From Sarcocystis neurona (lineage: Eukaryota > Apicomplexa > Conoidasida > Eucoccidiorida > Sarcocystidae), in NCBI GenBank assembly GCA_000727475.1, contig KL647315.1, forward strand, positions 1,642,239-1,706,238: a DNA stretch of 64,000 nucleotides. The letters run 5' to 3'. The translations under genes were made by a program, and so were the position numbers. Positions within the stretch are counted from its first letter, which is position 1. Each line of letters starts with the position of its first letter. Shown piece after piece: positions 1 through 11,422 of this stretch. A model generated the notes under the pieces. It ran no database searches and was not told the origin of the DNA. It worked only from the letters and a program-made list of their open reading frames with translations.

Positions 1-43
1 TACTATATATATATATATATATATATATGTTAATATATGTGAT

Positions 44-81
<38 letters not shown>

Positions 82-120
82 TATATGTATATATATATAT
101 ATGTATAAGTATGGAAATAT
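1..120. repeat. TA-rich microsatellite at window start
   Basis: Nearly pure TATA/ATATAC dinucleotide sequence with short ATGTATA interruptions. No coding signal is seen. The following 200 bases are pyrimidine-rich and also unassigned. Confidence 0.9.
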
Positions 121-330
121 GAGTATGAGAAGACTGAGAGGGTGAGTGTGCGAGTGTGGGGATCGTTTGTGTCTCTTTTGTGTTGCTGCTGCCCGTTCTC
201 CTCGTCTCCCCACTTTTCTCTGGAAGTTTCTGTCCCCTTTTGCTGCTGGTGGTGCCGCCTTCTTCTCCTTCCCGGAGACGAATTCATCGGCAGCGAAACG
301 AAGCAGCAATTCAGCAGAGCCGAACTGAAC

Positions 331-745
331 TGAACTGCTGCCTCTTCTCTGAGAGAGAGGAACTTCTCTGCTGCAGCAGCTCGGCTGAACACTGAACTGA
401 ACTGCTGGGTCTTCTCTGAAAGAGAGGAACTTCTCTGCTGCAGCAGCTCGGCTGAACACTGAACTGAACTGCTGGGTCTTCTCTGAAAGAGAGGAACTTC
501 TGCTGCTGCAGCACCTCAGCAGAATTGAATTGAACTGCTGCTGCCTCTTCTCTGAGAGAGGAACTTCCCTGCTGCAGCACGTCAGCAGAACTGAATTGAA
601 CTGCTGCTGACTATTCTTTTCTCTGAGAGAGGAACTTCTGCGAGGTTCCCTGCTGCAGCACGTCAGCAGCACTGAATTGAACTGCTGCTGCGTCTTCTCT
701 TCTCTGAGAGAGGAACTTGTGAGACGTTCTCTGCTGCTGCAGCTC
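331..745. repeat. Minisatellite of 66-67 base units, about six copies
   Basis: The anchor TGAACTGCTG recurs at 331, 398, 465, 531, 597 and 678, giving spacings of 67, 67, 66, 66 and 81 bases. Each unit carries a tract like CTTCTCTGAGAGAGAGGAAC followed by CTGCTGCAGCAGCTCGGCTG or a variant. The first three units are most alike; the later ones replace the CTCGGCTG end with CAGCAGAATTGAA. I see no protein that this array would plausibly encode. Confidence 0.85.
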
Positions 746-1085
746 GGCTCTGCCCCTCCTTCTGCGCCTTCCCCCGCCTTCCTTTTCTTTCGTGTCCCCC
801 GTCTCGGCCCGGGGCAGTTCTGCTGCCCGTGCGTTCTCTTCCGGGCTCTTCTCTGCGTCCCCCCCTCTTTCTTCTGCCGTGCGTCTCTACACTTGCCCGC
901 ATATCTTCTTGGCAGGCCGCCTTCTTCTCGTGGCTTCTTCTTCTGCTGTCGCGGGGTCCTCTCCTGTCTCCGTGTCTTCTCCATCGGCCCGTGCCAATTT
1001 CTGCTGCCGTTCTGCGTCCTTCTCCCCTTTTGCGCTGCAAACGAGTGCCTTCTTCTCTGGTCTCTTCTGCTGCTGCTGCTCTTGA
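746..1085. other. Pyrimidine-rich unassigned sequence
   Basis: C/T-rich on the plus strand with scattered CTG triplets. Frames are open on both strands but give Leu/Ser/Pro or Arg/Gln text without recognisable domains. It could be an intron or untranslated region of a plus-strand transcript, but no exon was found to attach it to. Confidence 0.4.
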
Positions 1086-1089
1086 CTTT

Positions 1090-1870
1090 CCACGGGCAAC
1101 AGCAGCAAAGGGAGAGACGGGCAGAGAGGGGGGGGAGACGTAGAAGTAGTACATATCTCTCTGTCTCGCGCTCTGTGTCAGGCCACCACGCTGCTGCTGG
1201 GACGGAAGTCTGCGGGTGTGTGGAGAAGGGGGGCGTTGTGCTGCATCAGAGAAGCGAAGGGGACCGAGGGAAGGGGGGCGAGCAAAGGGAGGGAGAGCAG
1301 ACACAAAGAGCCGCTAAGGTTCTGCATTCGTCTTCCAGGAAGAGGGAGAGACGCAGGAGAGGAGAAGAGAAGGGGGGGGGAACTTCCAGAGGGAGAGGTG
1401 GGGGAGACACGCGAAGACGAGAGACGCATGCAGAAGTGCGAGCAGCGGAACAACACGGGGAGAGAAGGGGGGAAGAGACGGACAGACAGAGAGACACGAG
1501 CGGAGACACACAGAGAGACACGGGGAGACGAGACAGCAAAAAAGAAGGAGACGGGGAGAGACAGGGAGACACGAAAGAGAGGGAGACGCCGAAGAGAGGA
1601 GGAGACGCCGAAGAGAGGAGGAGACGGGAACAGAGAAAGACAGAGAGAGGAAGAAGGGAAGGGGGAAGAGTCTGTGAAAGAGAGAGGGAAAACAGGGAAG
1701 ACAGAAGCAGCAGCAGGAGGGAAGACAGAAGCAGCAAAAGGAGGGAAGACAGACGCAGCAAAAGGGAAGACAGAAGCAGCAGCAAGAGGGACGGAGAAGC
1801 AAAGGGAATCGGGAAGAGGTAGAGAGAGCAGCAAACTTACAGAGAGACTGAGAGAGAGAGGAAGAGAGCG
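1090..1870. repeat. Polypurine tract rich in GGGAGAC/GAGAGAC
   Basis: About 780 bases are dominated by G and A on the plus strand, with recurrent GGGAGACA, GAGACACG and GACAGAAGCAGC blocks. Between roughly 1,690 and 1,800 a degenerate 24-base unit (GGGAAGACAGAAGCAGCAAA plus AGGA) repeats. The long Arg/Glu frames on plus and Ser/Leu frames on minus are what such a tract gives by chance, so no gene is called. Confidence 0.75.
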
Positions 1871-2245
1871 ACTTCGCGTGTGGCTGGTGGAAATCTGCGC
1901 GTGCAGCAGCCGGAGGTTTTCTCCTGGGACGACGGAGGCAACTTCTTGGGTGTGTGGGCCCCTGTCCTTCGCGACTTTCTTCTGCAGCAGCGTCTTCCTG
2001 TGCGTCGTCGCATGCACCGCCGTCCACACACCTGCGCATCCACACAGAACAGCAGACAAGAAAAGGGGGAAAAGAAAGTGAAGCCGAAACGCCAGTAGAA
2101 GAACAGACGTTCCCGCGAGGGTGACCTCCCATTTGTTGAGAGAAAGAGAGATGTTCCGTGGCCTGTGCACCGCGGGAGCAGGAGACCCACGAAAAGGAGG
2201 AAAACGAACCACACATGACACAGAAAAAAAGAGAAGGGAGAGGAA

Positions 2246-2354
2246 GTCTGCTGTCGCACGTGCGTCTGCTGTCGCGTGTGCGTCTGCTGTCACCCGTGCG
2301 TCTGCTTTCACCCGTGCGTCTTCTGAAAGAGAGGAAGTCTGCTGTCGCACGTGC
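2246..2354. repeat. 18-base tandem repeat
   Basis: Four consecutive copies of GTCTGCTGTCGCACGTGC or close variants start at 2246, 2264, 2282 and 2300. A fifth copy starts at 2337 after a 19-base spacer. The flanking 1,870-2,240 and 2,360-3,180 stretches are unassigned. Confidence 0.85.
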
Positions 2355-3204
2355 GGGGAAGTGGAACAGCGTCTCTGCTTGTGATATAGGGCCTCGCGTT
2401 CGGAGAGGCGGAACAGCAAGATGTGGGGGGGAGACGAAGGGGATTACAGAGGAGAAGATGGGGCGGAGAAGAGTCGAGGGGGAGAGACGGAGACGGAGAC
2501 AGGGAGACGGGGGGGTGTCTCTTCGTATTCCCCCGGTCCCTCTGGATTCCCCCTTCTGTCTCGTCTCTCTGCGTGCCCTCTCTTATGTCTCTGTCTCGCT
2601 GCTGTGTGTCTCCTTCGGCTCGTAGAGGCCGTTGCCCTGCTGCTGCTGCGAGTCTGCGGCGCGTCGCGGGTCGCCCTGCCGAGCGGCTGTCTCTCTGTCC
2701 GCGTCCGCCCCCCTCTTCTTCTACGTCGTTGTGTGCAGGTTGCGCTTCGCCGTGGCTGCTGCTGCTCTCTGCCTTGCTGCTTTGTTTTCCCACCTCGGGG
2801 CCACTTCTGCCGCACCCCCGCGCCTGCCTCTCTCATCTGCTGCTGTTCCTGCTGCTGTTGCTGCGGCTCCGCAGACCACGTTGCTTTGCCTGCTGGTCGT
2901 AGCCGTCGTCATATTTATTCTCGACCAACGAGAAAAGGTAACGCTCTCTCCCACAAAAACAACTCCACCTGCATGCGCGCACGCACACAGCTGGCTCGAC
3001 CCGCCTCCGCTGCGTGCGCAGGTAGCTGCAGGTGTCCGCTGAATGCATGCGGCCTGCGTTTGCCGAACTGCATGCGCACTGGACCACGGCGACTATTCGA
3101 CTCGGTCTTCCTAACGCAGTCTTCACACTCCCGCCTTTTCTTCTACTCTCGCAACCCAACTTTTCTCTTCTCCCACTCCCACGTACAAATCCTTCCACCC
3201 TCTC

Positions 3205-3830
3205 CATATATATATATATATGTAGATAGGTAAATATGAATGTATAGATAGAGATATGTGGATACGGACTTGTGTACACCTGTACATATATATATATATA
3301 TATATGTGATGACGTGTCACAGGCCAGTCGAACTTTTTTGTCCACCGGCGTCCAAGTATCTCTCCTTTTATTTGTCCTGTCGCCGTCTCTGTTTTCTTCC
3401 CTTTCTGTCTCTTCCTGCCTCTACCCGTCCCTCTATACGAAGTACATGGATCCAACAGCTAAACTCAGGCAAACACCGGCACCTTCCTCTATTTCTTGCG
3501 ATACATCCGCCCACATATATATATATATATGTACACCGGCACATTTACCTATTACTTTGTACACATCCGCCCACATATGCATATATGTATATATATGTAT
3601 GTAAAGCAACGTGGTCCATATACATACATATACATACATACATATACATATACATATGTACACCGGCACGCGTAAGTCTATTTCTCCTTATCACATACGG
3701 TAATGCTGTCCACACGTAGATACCCACATATCTGGAGGTAAACGAACAACATTCGGTCCCTACATATGTCTGTCTAGCCATATATATAGGTGTGTTCCTT
3801 CACGTACACGTATATAAATGAGTATGGATG
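3205..3830. repeat. Cluster of TA/TATG microsatellites
   Basis: Short ATATATAT runs lie near 3,207, 3,288, 3,512 and 3,790, with CATATACATACATA tracts around 3,620-3,660. They are separated by copies of a TGTACACC(GG/TG) motif. No gene is seen. Confidence 0.8.
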
Positions 3831-5109
3831 TTGCAGCAGGGCTGAACTCTCTGACTTGTGTTGGTAGGTGTCTACTTCTGTCTACGTTGGGGTGGCTTCT
3901 TCTGCGTTGATATTTCCGTCCGTATGACGACTGCGGCAGAACTACTTTTACGAAGAGGGGAGACGGTGCGCGTCGACAGCAGTGCGACCGGTGCGCATGT
4001 GCGTGCCTGGGGGGCGCATGCAGTTGGCGCGTCCTTTCCTTTCTGCAGGCCACTTTCTTCTGTCTCCCGTTGCTCTCCTCTCCTATGAAGAGCGGCGCCG
4101 TGCGCGCGTATACGGGCTGCATGCGGTTTGCATGTGTTGCGAGCGCAAGTCCTTCTTTTTCCCGCGCTGTCTGCATGCGCCACAGGCCGAGGACTCTGAG
4201 GCGCAGCGAGGCTTCCGCAGTCACTTTATTGTCAACTGACTTCTCCCGTGACCCGCCTCGGGGCGGAGACGAAGTCGAGACGAAGGCGAAGAACAGCAGC
4301 AAAAAGAAGAAGACGGGATAAAGGAGACGGGGGGACGCAGAGCAGGAGGAGGGAGACGGAAGCACGAAGCAGCAAAAACGTGGAGAGGAGGGGCAAAAGG
4401 AAATGAAGAGAAGACGCAGATGAAAATGGGGGGAAGCAGTAGACGCAAGTGACGGGAAGACGTCGCAGGAAATGAAAAAGAAGAAGAAGTATAGAAGGTG
4501 GAGAGGAGACTACGTTGTTCTCCTGCCGTCTTGCTACGTGTTCCAGAAAAGTTGCTGTTTATGGAGAAGAAGCAGTTTCGTCCCACCTTCCTCGTCCGAC
4601 GCATGCGCAGCGTCAGGCCCTGCTACCGCAGGCGCCATTTTCGTCTCGCTTGAATTTTAAAATCTCTACACATGCACACAATCGCATGCGTAGACGTGGG
4701 TGCATGCGCATTCACCTAAAGTATGTACGCTTTCATTTGGACGCGACACATATATATGTATATTTGCAGCTGCGGTTGGAGTTGTACACCCGTCCACAGA
4801 TACAGCAATTTCGGGCAGGCTGTCTCCGTACTTCCCGTTGCGTGCGGCGTATCTCTGTGTGTCGAGAGCCCGACGCATGAGGAGGAGGACGAGCAGAGAA
4901 AAAGGAGACGAGGACGAACTAAAAAAAGACGAACTCTACAGGGCGCTTCCCGGGACGACGACGCTACTCCACATGTATTGTGGCTCCTTTTCTCTCTCCG
5001 TCTCCCTCTGTCTCTGTGTCTCTGCGCGTATGTGTCCGTGTCTCTGTCTCCGTCTCGCTCTTCCTGTTGATGTCTTTTTTTCTCTTTCTGTCCCCTTCTG
5101 TCTGTCTGC

Positions 5110-5814
5110 GTGGGTCCCCCTGGTCGCGCGGTGGTGGCGTCCCGCTTCGCAGCTGGCAACTACACACACAACACCTCTGCATGCAGGCCAGTAAAACGGG
5201 CATCTCGTATATCTGCGCGCACGCCGGACACTTTCCCTGTAAAAGGCGCGCGTGCAAAGAGTAGACGCCACACGGAACAGTCGCCGGCGGCGCAAAATCC
5301 CGACCTTACACTTGCCACCTGCACGCACGCGGCCTCAGCAACACAAGAGCTGTTCGCACACATAAACAACAGGTGCTGCAGTTGGTCACGGCCAGGACTA
5401 CGCAGCTGTCTGCTGGGACACACTCTGGACACGTCGTCGCGCACGAATGAGCAGCAGCAGGCTCCCGAGCTGCGGCGGTGTCTCTCGCTTTTGCATGGCA
5501 ACCGCACGTGCACGCGTGGCAGCACACCTTTACGCTGCTCCACTGCCGAAACGCCCTTGCTTTCAGTCTTCCCCGCGCATGCGCAACCACGCCGGCGCGC
5601 CGTACAAGCGGCAGCCACAGCGTCGGACCGGGCAGCCGCAGCCCACAGAGAGAGAAGTCACGTAAACCGCTTACAGCAGACGTACACAGAAAAAGATGAG
5701 AGAGAGAGCCTGAAGACCAGCAACAGGCTTGTAGGCGGCTGCGCCCGCCTCCCGCACTCCACTCCTGCGCCACACATTTCCTGGTATATGTACGCCCTGC
5801 GTCGCTGCCGTTGA
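5110..5814 (+). CDS. Open frame of 234 codons, uncertain
   Basis: One uninterrupted plus-strand frame from ATG to stop with mixed composition (Ala, Arg, Thr, Ser) and no long homopolymer. No domain, signal peptide or membrane segment is recognised. The minus strand is also open across much of the same interval (5,306-5,833), so strand is not settled. The wider stretch 3,830-5,990 otherwise shows nothing I can assign. Confidence 0.18.
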   Translation: MGPPGRAVVASRFAAGNYTHNTSACRPVKRASRISARTPDTFPVKGARAKSRRHTEQSPAAQNPDLTLATCTHAASATQELFAHINNRCCSWSRPGLRSCLLGHTLDTSSRTNEQQQAPELRRCLSLLHGNRTCTRGSTPLRCSTAETPLLSVFPAHAQPRRRAVQAAATASDRAAAAHRERSHVNRLQQTYTEKDERESLKTSNRLVGGCARLPHSTPAPHISWYMYALRRCR

Positions 5815-6034
5815 CGAAGAAAATCCTTTCCATACGCAGGCCCTTCGCGACGCGTTAGCGTCTTGTGCGGTGCGCGTGCACTGCCGAAAACCGAGGGCTG
5901 GACGTACACTGCGTTCGCACCGGTACAACGGGAGCCAGGCTTTCGTTCGACACACCCTGTGTGGTGCTGGCGCTCCGAGTCGACGTCTGCCTCCTTTCAT
6001 TTCTCTCGGCACGCTGCTGCTGCTGTTCTACGTC

Positions 6035-7050
6035 CTACTGCCGCTGGTCTGTATCCTCTTGTCGCTGCTGCTCTCCAAGCAGCTGCCGCTGTCGCTGATG
6101 CAGTCTGCGCTGGCGCTCTTGCTCGAGCTGCTGCTGCTGCTTCTGCTGTTCTTGGCCCTTCTGACGTCGCGCTGTTGCTGCTGCCGCCACAAGCGAAGTG
6201 TAAATTACTCGTCCACCCGTCACCAAGCAAGCGTGCTGCACTCGAGGATTTGCTCGTATATACACATACGTACATCTAGAGAGAGAGATAGAAAGAGATT
6301 TGACAGGTAATACGCAGACAGGTCGACGTAGGTCGACAAGGAGACACACACTGATAGATTTCGTTTCCTTGCATTCCTGTATCCGTACGCTCGAAGAGTA
6401 GAAGAGGCCTGTGGCTACACCATCCGTCTGACAGTAGTGCAGTCCAGGCATACAGCAGATGCTTCCTCTGCATGCGACAAACAAGAAAAGCACACACTAC
6501 TTGTATACACACGTGTGTAAACATATATATATATATATATATTTATGTGTATGTAGAAAGAGCGAGCTACCAGACAAGCCAGCGTCGCATGTAGGTAAGG
6601 AAGAGGGGGTATGGTCGATATGGAGACGATGAAGTTCGACGAGGAAGCTCTGATGCAACAGCGCAACTGCCGCTGCTCTCACTCCTGCTGCAGTTCTCCT
6701 GCGTGTGTCAACAGACGTGTCCATGCAGCTGCTACTGCTGGCGCTGCTTCGTGCCGAGAGGCAAAGCTTGGTGGGAGACTGCTGTTGCTGCGAGTACCAC
6801 CGCTGCTGTTCCCAGTCCTATGTGGTGGTGGTGCTGCTGCTGCTGTTGCTGCGTTCGTGAACTCCAGGCTGTTGCTTCTCCGCGGGACGACGCCCTGCTC
6901 TTTCTCTAGCTGCGGCCTTTGCGGAGCCGGCTGCTGTATTCTACTGCGGCGAATCGTCTCTCCTTTCACACTGCCACTGGTGTCTCGCGGGGTCATGTCG
7001 AGTTGTGTCGCTGCTGCTGCTCCTGTTGTTCCTGCCGCTGCTGACACCAG
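6035..7050 (-). CDS. Candidate minus-strand low-complexity gene, partial
   Basis: On the minus strand 7,047-6,679 reads as mixed Ala/Thr/Ser/Pro/Arg sequence with few homopolymers (for example the piece PQRPQLEKEQGVVPRRSNS). It ends in a CAGCAGGA/GTGAGA junction in which the stop TGA is part of a good splice donor. A downstream segment, 6,180-6,035, reads as a Gln/Glu/Arg-rich coil in one frame, Ser-rich in another and Ala-rich in the third, all open, so its frame cannot be chosen. Upstream, 7,145-7,080 may add an exon (AQEDAAVLPELMQH). A plus-strand ATG frame from 6,611 competes over the same interval. Function unknown. Confidence 0.35.
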
Positions 7051-7279
7051 CTTCTCACGCCGCGTGCTCCTGACGCACGTGAGTCAATAGTTTTCCTCAC
7101 ATGCTGCATTAGTTCTGGTAACACAGCAGCGTCTTCCTGCGCCGGTGCCTGTCCAGTCTTAACCGGGAATAGCAGCAGGGGCGCTGCAGCAAGCGTCCGC
7201 GTGTTTGCCTGACTGCAAGTCCAGCTGCTGTCTCGGCCAGGGAATAGCAGCTGCACCACCGGGCGCAGTTCCCACATCC

Positions 7280-9120
7280 CGCTGCGAGCGACAGGACTTC
7301 TCTCTTCTACGCTCGTGGAAATAATACGACGATGTGCTTGTGTATATACAAATGCGCATGTAAATCAGGCAGTGCAGCAGCGAACGAAGGGGCGTCAACA
7401 CAACGACGAGTACCTGGCTCTTCTCTGTTCTTCTCCCCTGCTTTTGATCTTCTGCACGCGTGCCAGTGTCGATACGTCTATACGATGCTGCGCATGTACG
7501 TGAAGCGGATACCTCGTGGGCGCACGCGTTTTCTAGCGTGAGTTCTGCGCATGCGTGTTCCTCGCGCATTTCGGGTACGCCGAGCAGCGCGACCTGAGCT
7601 GCTACCTCGTGATGCATGCAGACACCCGGCTACGTCGATCCTCGAGCCAGTCAACGTAAACTCGTGTGTGTCTGTAGAGTACCGCCACATCTGCGGCACG
7701 CAGATCATGCATGACCCCCCAGCCGCAGCAGCGAGGCTGTTCGCATGAGGAAATGCAGAGCCTGGTGCATGCGGATCACCTCTGGACGCGTTGTATTGTC
7801 GCGGCGCATGCCGGCAGACAATCTTCTTCCTCTGCGGGTCGAGCTCCGGCGCGCCTTTGTGCAACGCGCAACTTGGAAAGCGAGCAAATAAAGTCGTTGC
7901 GACAGTTCGCCTGCGTAAACGAGATGAGATGCTTTCTTGAGTTTACGAATGCGTACCTGTCCACGTGTAGATGTTTGGAGACACCCGTAAAACTTCATCT
8001 GCATTGCGTGTGTGTGCCTGCTTGACACACGTAGATGCAGACCTGTATATCTATCTGTGAAGCTCTGTCCTTTTGTACACGTGCAAGTGGGTACTGTAAA
8101 CTATACTCTGTGTGTCGACTTCTGCAGATGTGTATGTACGTGTCAGGGGATAAACGTTGCAGCAAGGAAGACTTCTTTGTGTGCGTGCGCGAAGCATGTG
8201 GACGTAAACGACGTGAGTCTGCAGGGGCTACATTGACGTGCTTCGGCTCCGCCTGCATACCATCCGTACGTATACGCGTGATTCTAATGCTTCTTCTTCA
8301 CTCGCGTATCTTTCGTCTGGCGCTGCTTTCGCGGCTGTCGGTATATTTGTAGCAAACCTCTCCTTATTAGCATGCAAGTATATCCATACATATATGTATA
8401 CTGTATTCTGCAGCGGGGTTGTGGGTTCTGAGTAACTGAAAGTTTCTTTTGCGACTACCTTGTGCGTCCTCCACGCATGTGCGTGTGCAGCGTAGTTCTC
8501 TCTTTATATATATATATATATATACTGTCTCTCAACGCGTGTGTGGGTATATATATTTACGTCGAGGAGTATGCCGACTTTTCCGCTTGTATGTACTTGC
8601 GAGCACATGCTACCTTGTCTCACCCACTTTTGAAGCACGTATGTGTGTGTGTGTGTGTGAATACGTGTGAACATGTGTGTGTAGGTGTGTAAGAGTGAGT
8701 ATGAAGAGGTGCATGACATATGCGTGGGATTTTTTTGCATGCTGCCTCGCACGCACGCGTGTCTCTGTCTGGGAGTGAAGTCCTCAGGCTGACGCACACG
8801 CATGTTTTTCAACGCAGGGACAGCGGCTCTTGGTAGACCGCCCAGTCGCATGGTAGAAAAGAAACTGGCCGTGCTCACGCGAACACCTGCGCGCAGCACG
8901 GAGAGACCCACGCAGGCACACGTGGGGAGAAATGGCATCAAGGAATGCAGACACATATAAATAACCTGCGCGGCAAACAGAGAGAACTGAAAAAAAAGAG
9001 TGCTTCCACCCAAAGTTGTTCACGCATGTTTTCTCGGCGAAAGATGACGATCACAGCGATGCCGTCCCAGGCAACCGCATGCGTCCCCCTCTGCAAATCT
9101 CTCAGTCACATCCACTTGCG
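7280..9120. other. Unassigned, non-repetitive sequence
   Basis: Mixed composition with short open frames on both strands, many GCATGC sites, and small TA runs at 8,503-8,525. No splice-supported exon, RNA gene or repeat family was recognised. Confidence 0.5.
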
Positions 9121-9125
9121 CAGGG

Positions 9126-9416
9126 CTGTATGCACGTCCATCGAAAAATCCGTACATAAGCAATCGCACACACATATCGGTGACTCCGGCATGCGCATGC
9201 ACGTCCACCGAAAAATTCGTACATAAGCATTTGCACACACACATCTACTACTCCGGCAAGCGCATACATAAAATAACCCGAGTATGCTCCCAACACACAC
9301 GCACTTATTGATCCGGCAGATGCATGCGCATCCATGAAAAAATCCGACCACACATCAACACACACATATACTTACGTACTCATCCGGCCGGTGCATGTAC
9401 GTCCACAGAAGAATGC
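9126..9416. repeat. Imperfect tandem repeat, about 66-75 base units
   Basis: Four to five degenerate units share the order GCATGCGCATGCACGTCCA, then a (C)GAAAAAT(C/T)CG block, a run of ACACACA, and a TCCGGC(A/C) end. Units begin near 9,127, 9,193, 9,258, 9,320 and 9,391; the third has lost the CGAAAAAT block. Each unit boundary carries a GCATGC or related palindrome. Confidence 0.7.
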
Positions 9417-9419
9417 GTA

Positions 9420-10470
9420 TATATACATATATATACGTGCAGACACACGTACGTGTTAATTTTTTTCCGCATGCGGTGACACGTCTGTTTCTTCATTTGT
9501 CCATCACGCAAGGACAAATATCTCCATATTTGGTGGGGTGACATGCACACACATACATGTACACCAGTCGCACACTGAGTCAAAAAGTCCTGTTTCGCTT
9601 GTTCGTCTCGTCTCGCCACAGCGACCGCAGAAGGGAGACGAGACACGGGCACGTGTGAGTCTGCAGTCTCAGTCCGTGTCAGCGTGCATGCAAAGTAGAA
9701 AAAGGAGGAGAGGGGGCCGCGGGGCCGGTGCAAATCTCTCCGCATCTAACAAAATCGAAGAAAACGCCAAGTCGAGAGGACACACGCTGCAGCAGCAGAC
9801 GTCTCTTCCCCCCTTTCGGGTGTACGTACACTCGACTGTCCCCTCCCTGCACTGCTCCCGCGCGCAGCAGCAACGCACGACCCTCCCCTTCCCTTGCGTC
9901 TACGTCTGCCACCGCCGCTTCACAGAAAGTGCGTTTTTTATTTCATATGAACAGCCCCGCGTGGGTGTTCGTGCGTATATGACTACAAAGAAAGAAGTGC
10001 AAATACAGCGACGTATGTACACGCCCATATTATCAACACCGCGGCAGCAGCAACCAAAGTGAGAAATAGAGCCGTCTCGATATTCCCCTACTGTGGGGAG
10101 AAGTAGAAAACGGCAAGGCTGACTCTTGTCTGCAAGAAACGTCTCGGCCTCCTCCTCCGTGTTCATCAGCGTTCCCCGGCATATTCGCCCAAACAGCAAA
10201 GTCGTAATATATGCCCACCTACAAAATTCCCTATCTCCGCAAACCTACACAAACCCACGTACATATATATACGTATATATGTCTGTACCTGTGCAAACAT
10301 ACCAATACATATATACATACATAAGTATATATATCTGGCAGTCCCTACTCATATATATATATGTATACTAGCTTACACATATGTATACATAAAGAAGAGA
10401 GGGGGAGCAAAAACACTTGCTTGCATGCGTAGGAAAAGACACGTGTGGAAAAGCGGCAGCAGCAGTAGCG
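9420..10470. other. Unassigned sequence with TA microsatellites
   Basis: Open frames on plus (9,538-10,062) and minus are short and domain-free. ATATATACG microsatellites lie at about 9,418-9,437 and 10,262-10,365. The 3' untranslated region of the minus-strand gene ending at 10,473 should lie here; no polyadenylation signal was identified with confidence. Confidence 0.45.
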
Positions 10471-10472
10471 CT

Positions 10473-10601
10473 TCAGTCGTCCATGATCAGGAAGCTGCCG
10501 TCGTCGAGAGGAACAGCACGAGCCCCGCTTCGCTGCTGTTGCTCCCCCGTCGTTTCTGAGGCCGCTGCTCCCTCTCCACTCTCCTCCCCTGCAACAGCGT
10601 C
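10473..10601 (-). CDS. Exon 7 of giant gene: C-terminus
   Basis: 129 bases, acceptor TTGTTGTTGTGCAG, phase 0, 42 codons and a TGA stop. Reads DAVAGEESGEGAAASETTG, a short Gln run, then ARAVPLDDGSFLIMDD. The acidic Gly/Glu linker and the ordered hydrophobic end are consistent with a true carboxyl terminus rather than a chance frame. Confidence 0.65.
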   Translation of the reverse strand, partial: DAVAGEESGEGAAASETTGEQQQRSGARAVPLDDGSFLIMDD

Positions 10602-11388
10602 CTGCACAACAACAGCAGCAGCAGCGACAGCAGCAGCAGCAGCTGCAGCAACAGGGATATGTATCAAACGCAGTCAGCAGCCCCCGCAGACGCAGCAGCA
10701 GCATCAGCACCAGCCGGAGCCGGAGCCGGGTGGCATCACACAGCAGCTGCAACAGGAGGAGGCGCACGTGCAGTGCCACCACGCCGACAGTCAAAGCAGC
10801 ACTCGAGCCAGCAGACCAGGCGCTGCGAGAAGCGAGAGAGCAACAGTACGAAGAAGAGCAGCAGCAGGAAGAACGGCAACGACGGGACCTGCAGCAGCGG
10901 CGGGATTCGCAGCAGCAGCAGGACCAGCAGCAGCGGGACCAGCAGCAGCACCGGGACAAGCAGCAGCAGCGGGACAAGCAGCAGCACCAGGACCAGCAGC
11001 AGCACCAGGACAAGCAGCAGTAGCGGGACCAGCAGCAGCACGTGCGGCGTTGGTCGTGTGCATATCCCACGTACGGATTCATGCGAGTGAGGGAGAGGAA
11101 GGAAAGCGCCGTGTGGAATTTTGACATTTATTTGTACATCGTCTTCAATCTGCCACGCCTCGTCCCCTGAGAGCGCAGCAGTAACAGCAGCACATGAGCC
11201 GTACGTGCAGCAGCAGAAGCAGCTGCAGGATGCAGCCACACACACACACACGCACACACACACACACACACGCACACACACACACACACACACGTACACA
11301 CACACACACACACACACACCACCAGAGCCCCACCACCAGAGCGAGCCGCTCAAGCATCAGCAGCAGCAGCAACTGCTACGGCTGCAAG

Positions 11389-11422
<34 letters not shown>

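Noticed and set aside
10730..11023. Plus-strand Gln-rich frame (AREQQYEEEQQQEERQRRD and RDQQQ repeats)
   Set aside because: It lies between minus exons 6 and 7, whose splice sites and phases agree. It is the antisense of a CTG-rich intron and stops at TAG within the repeat.
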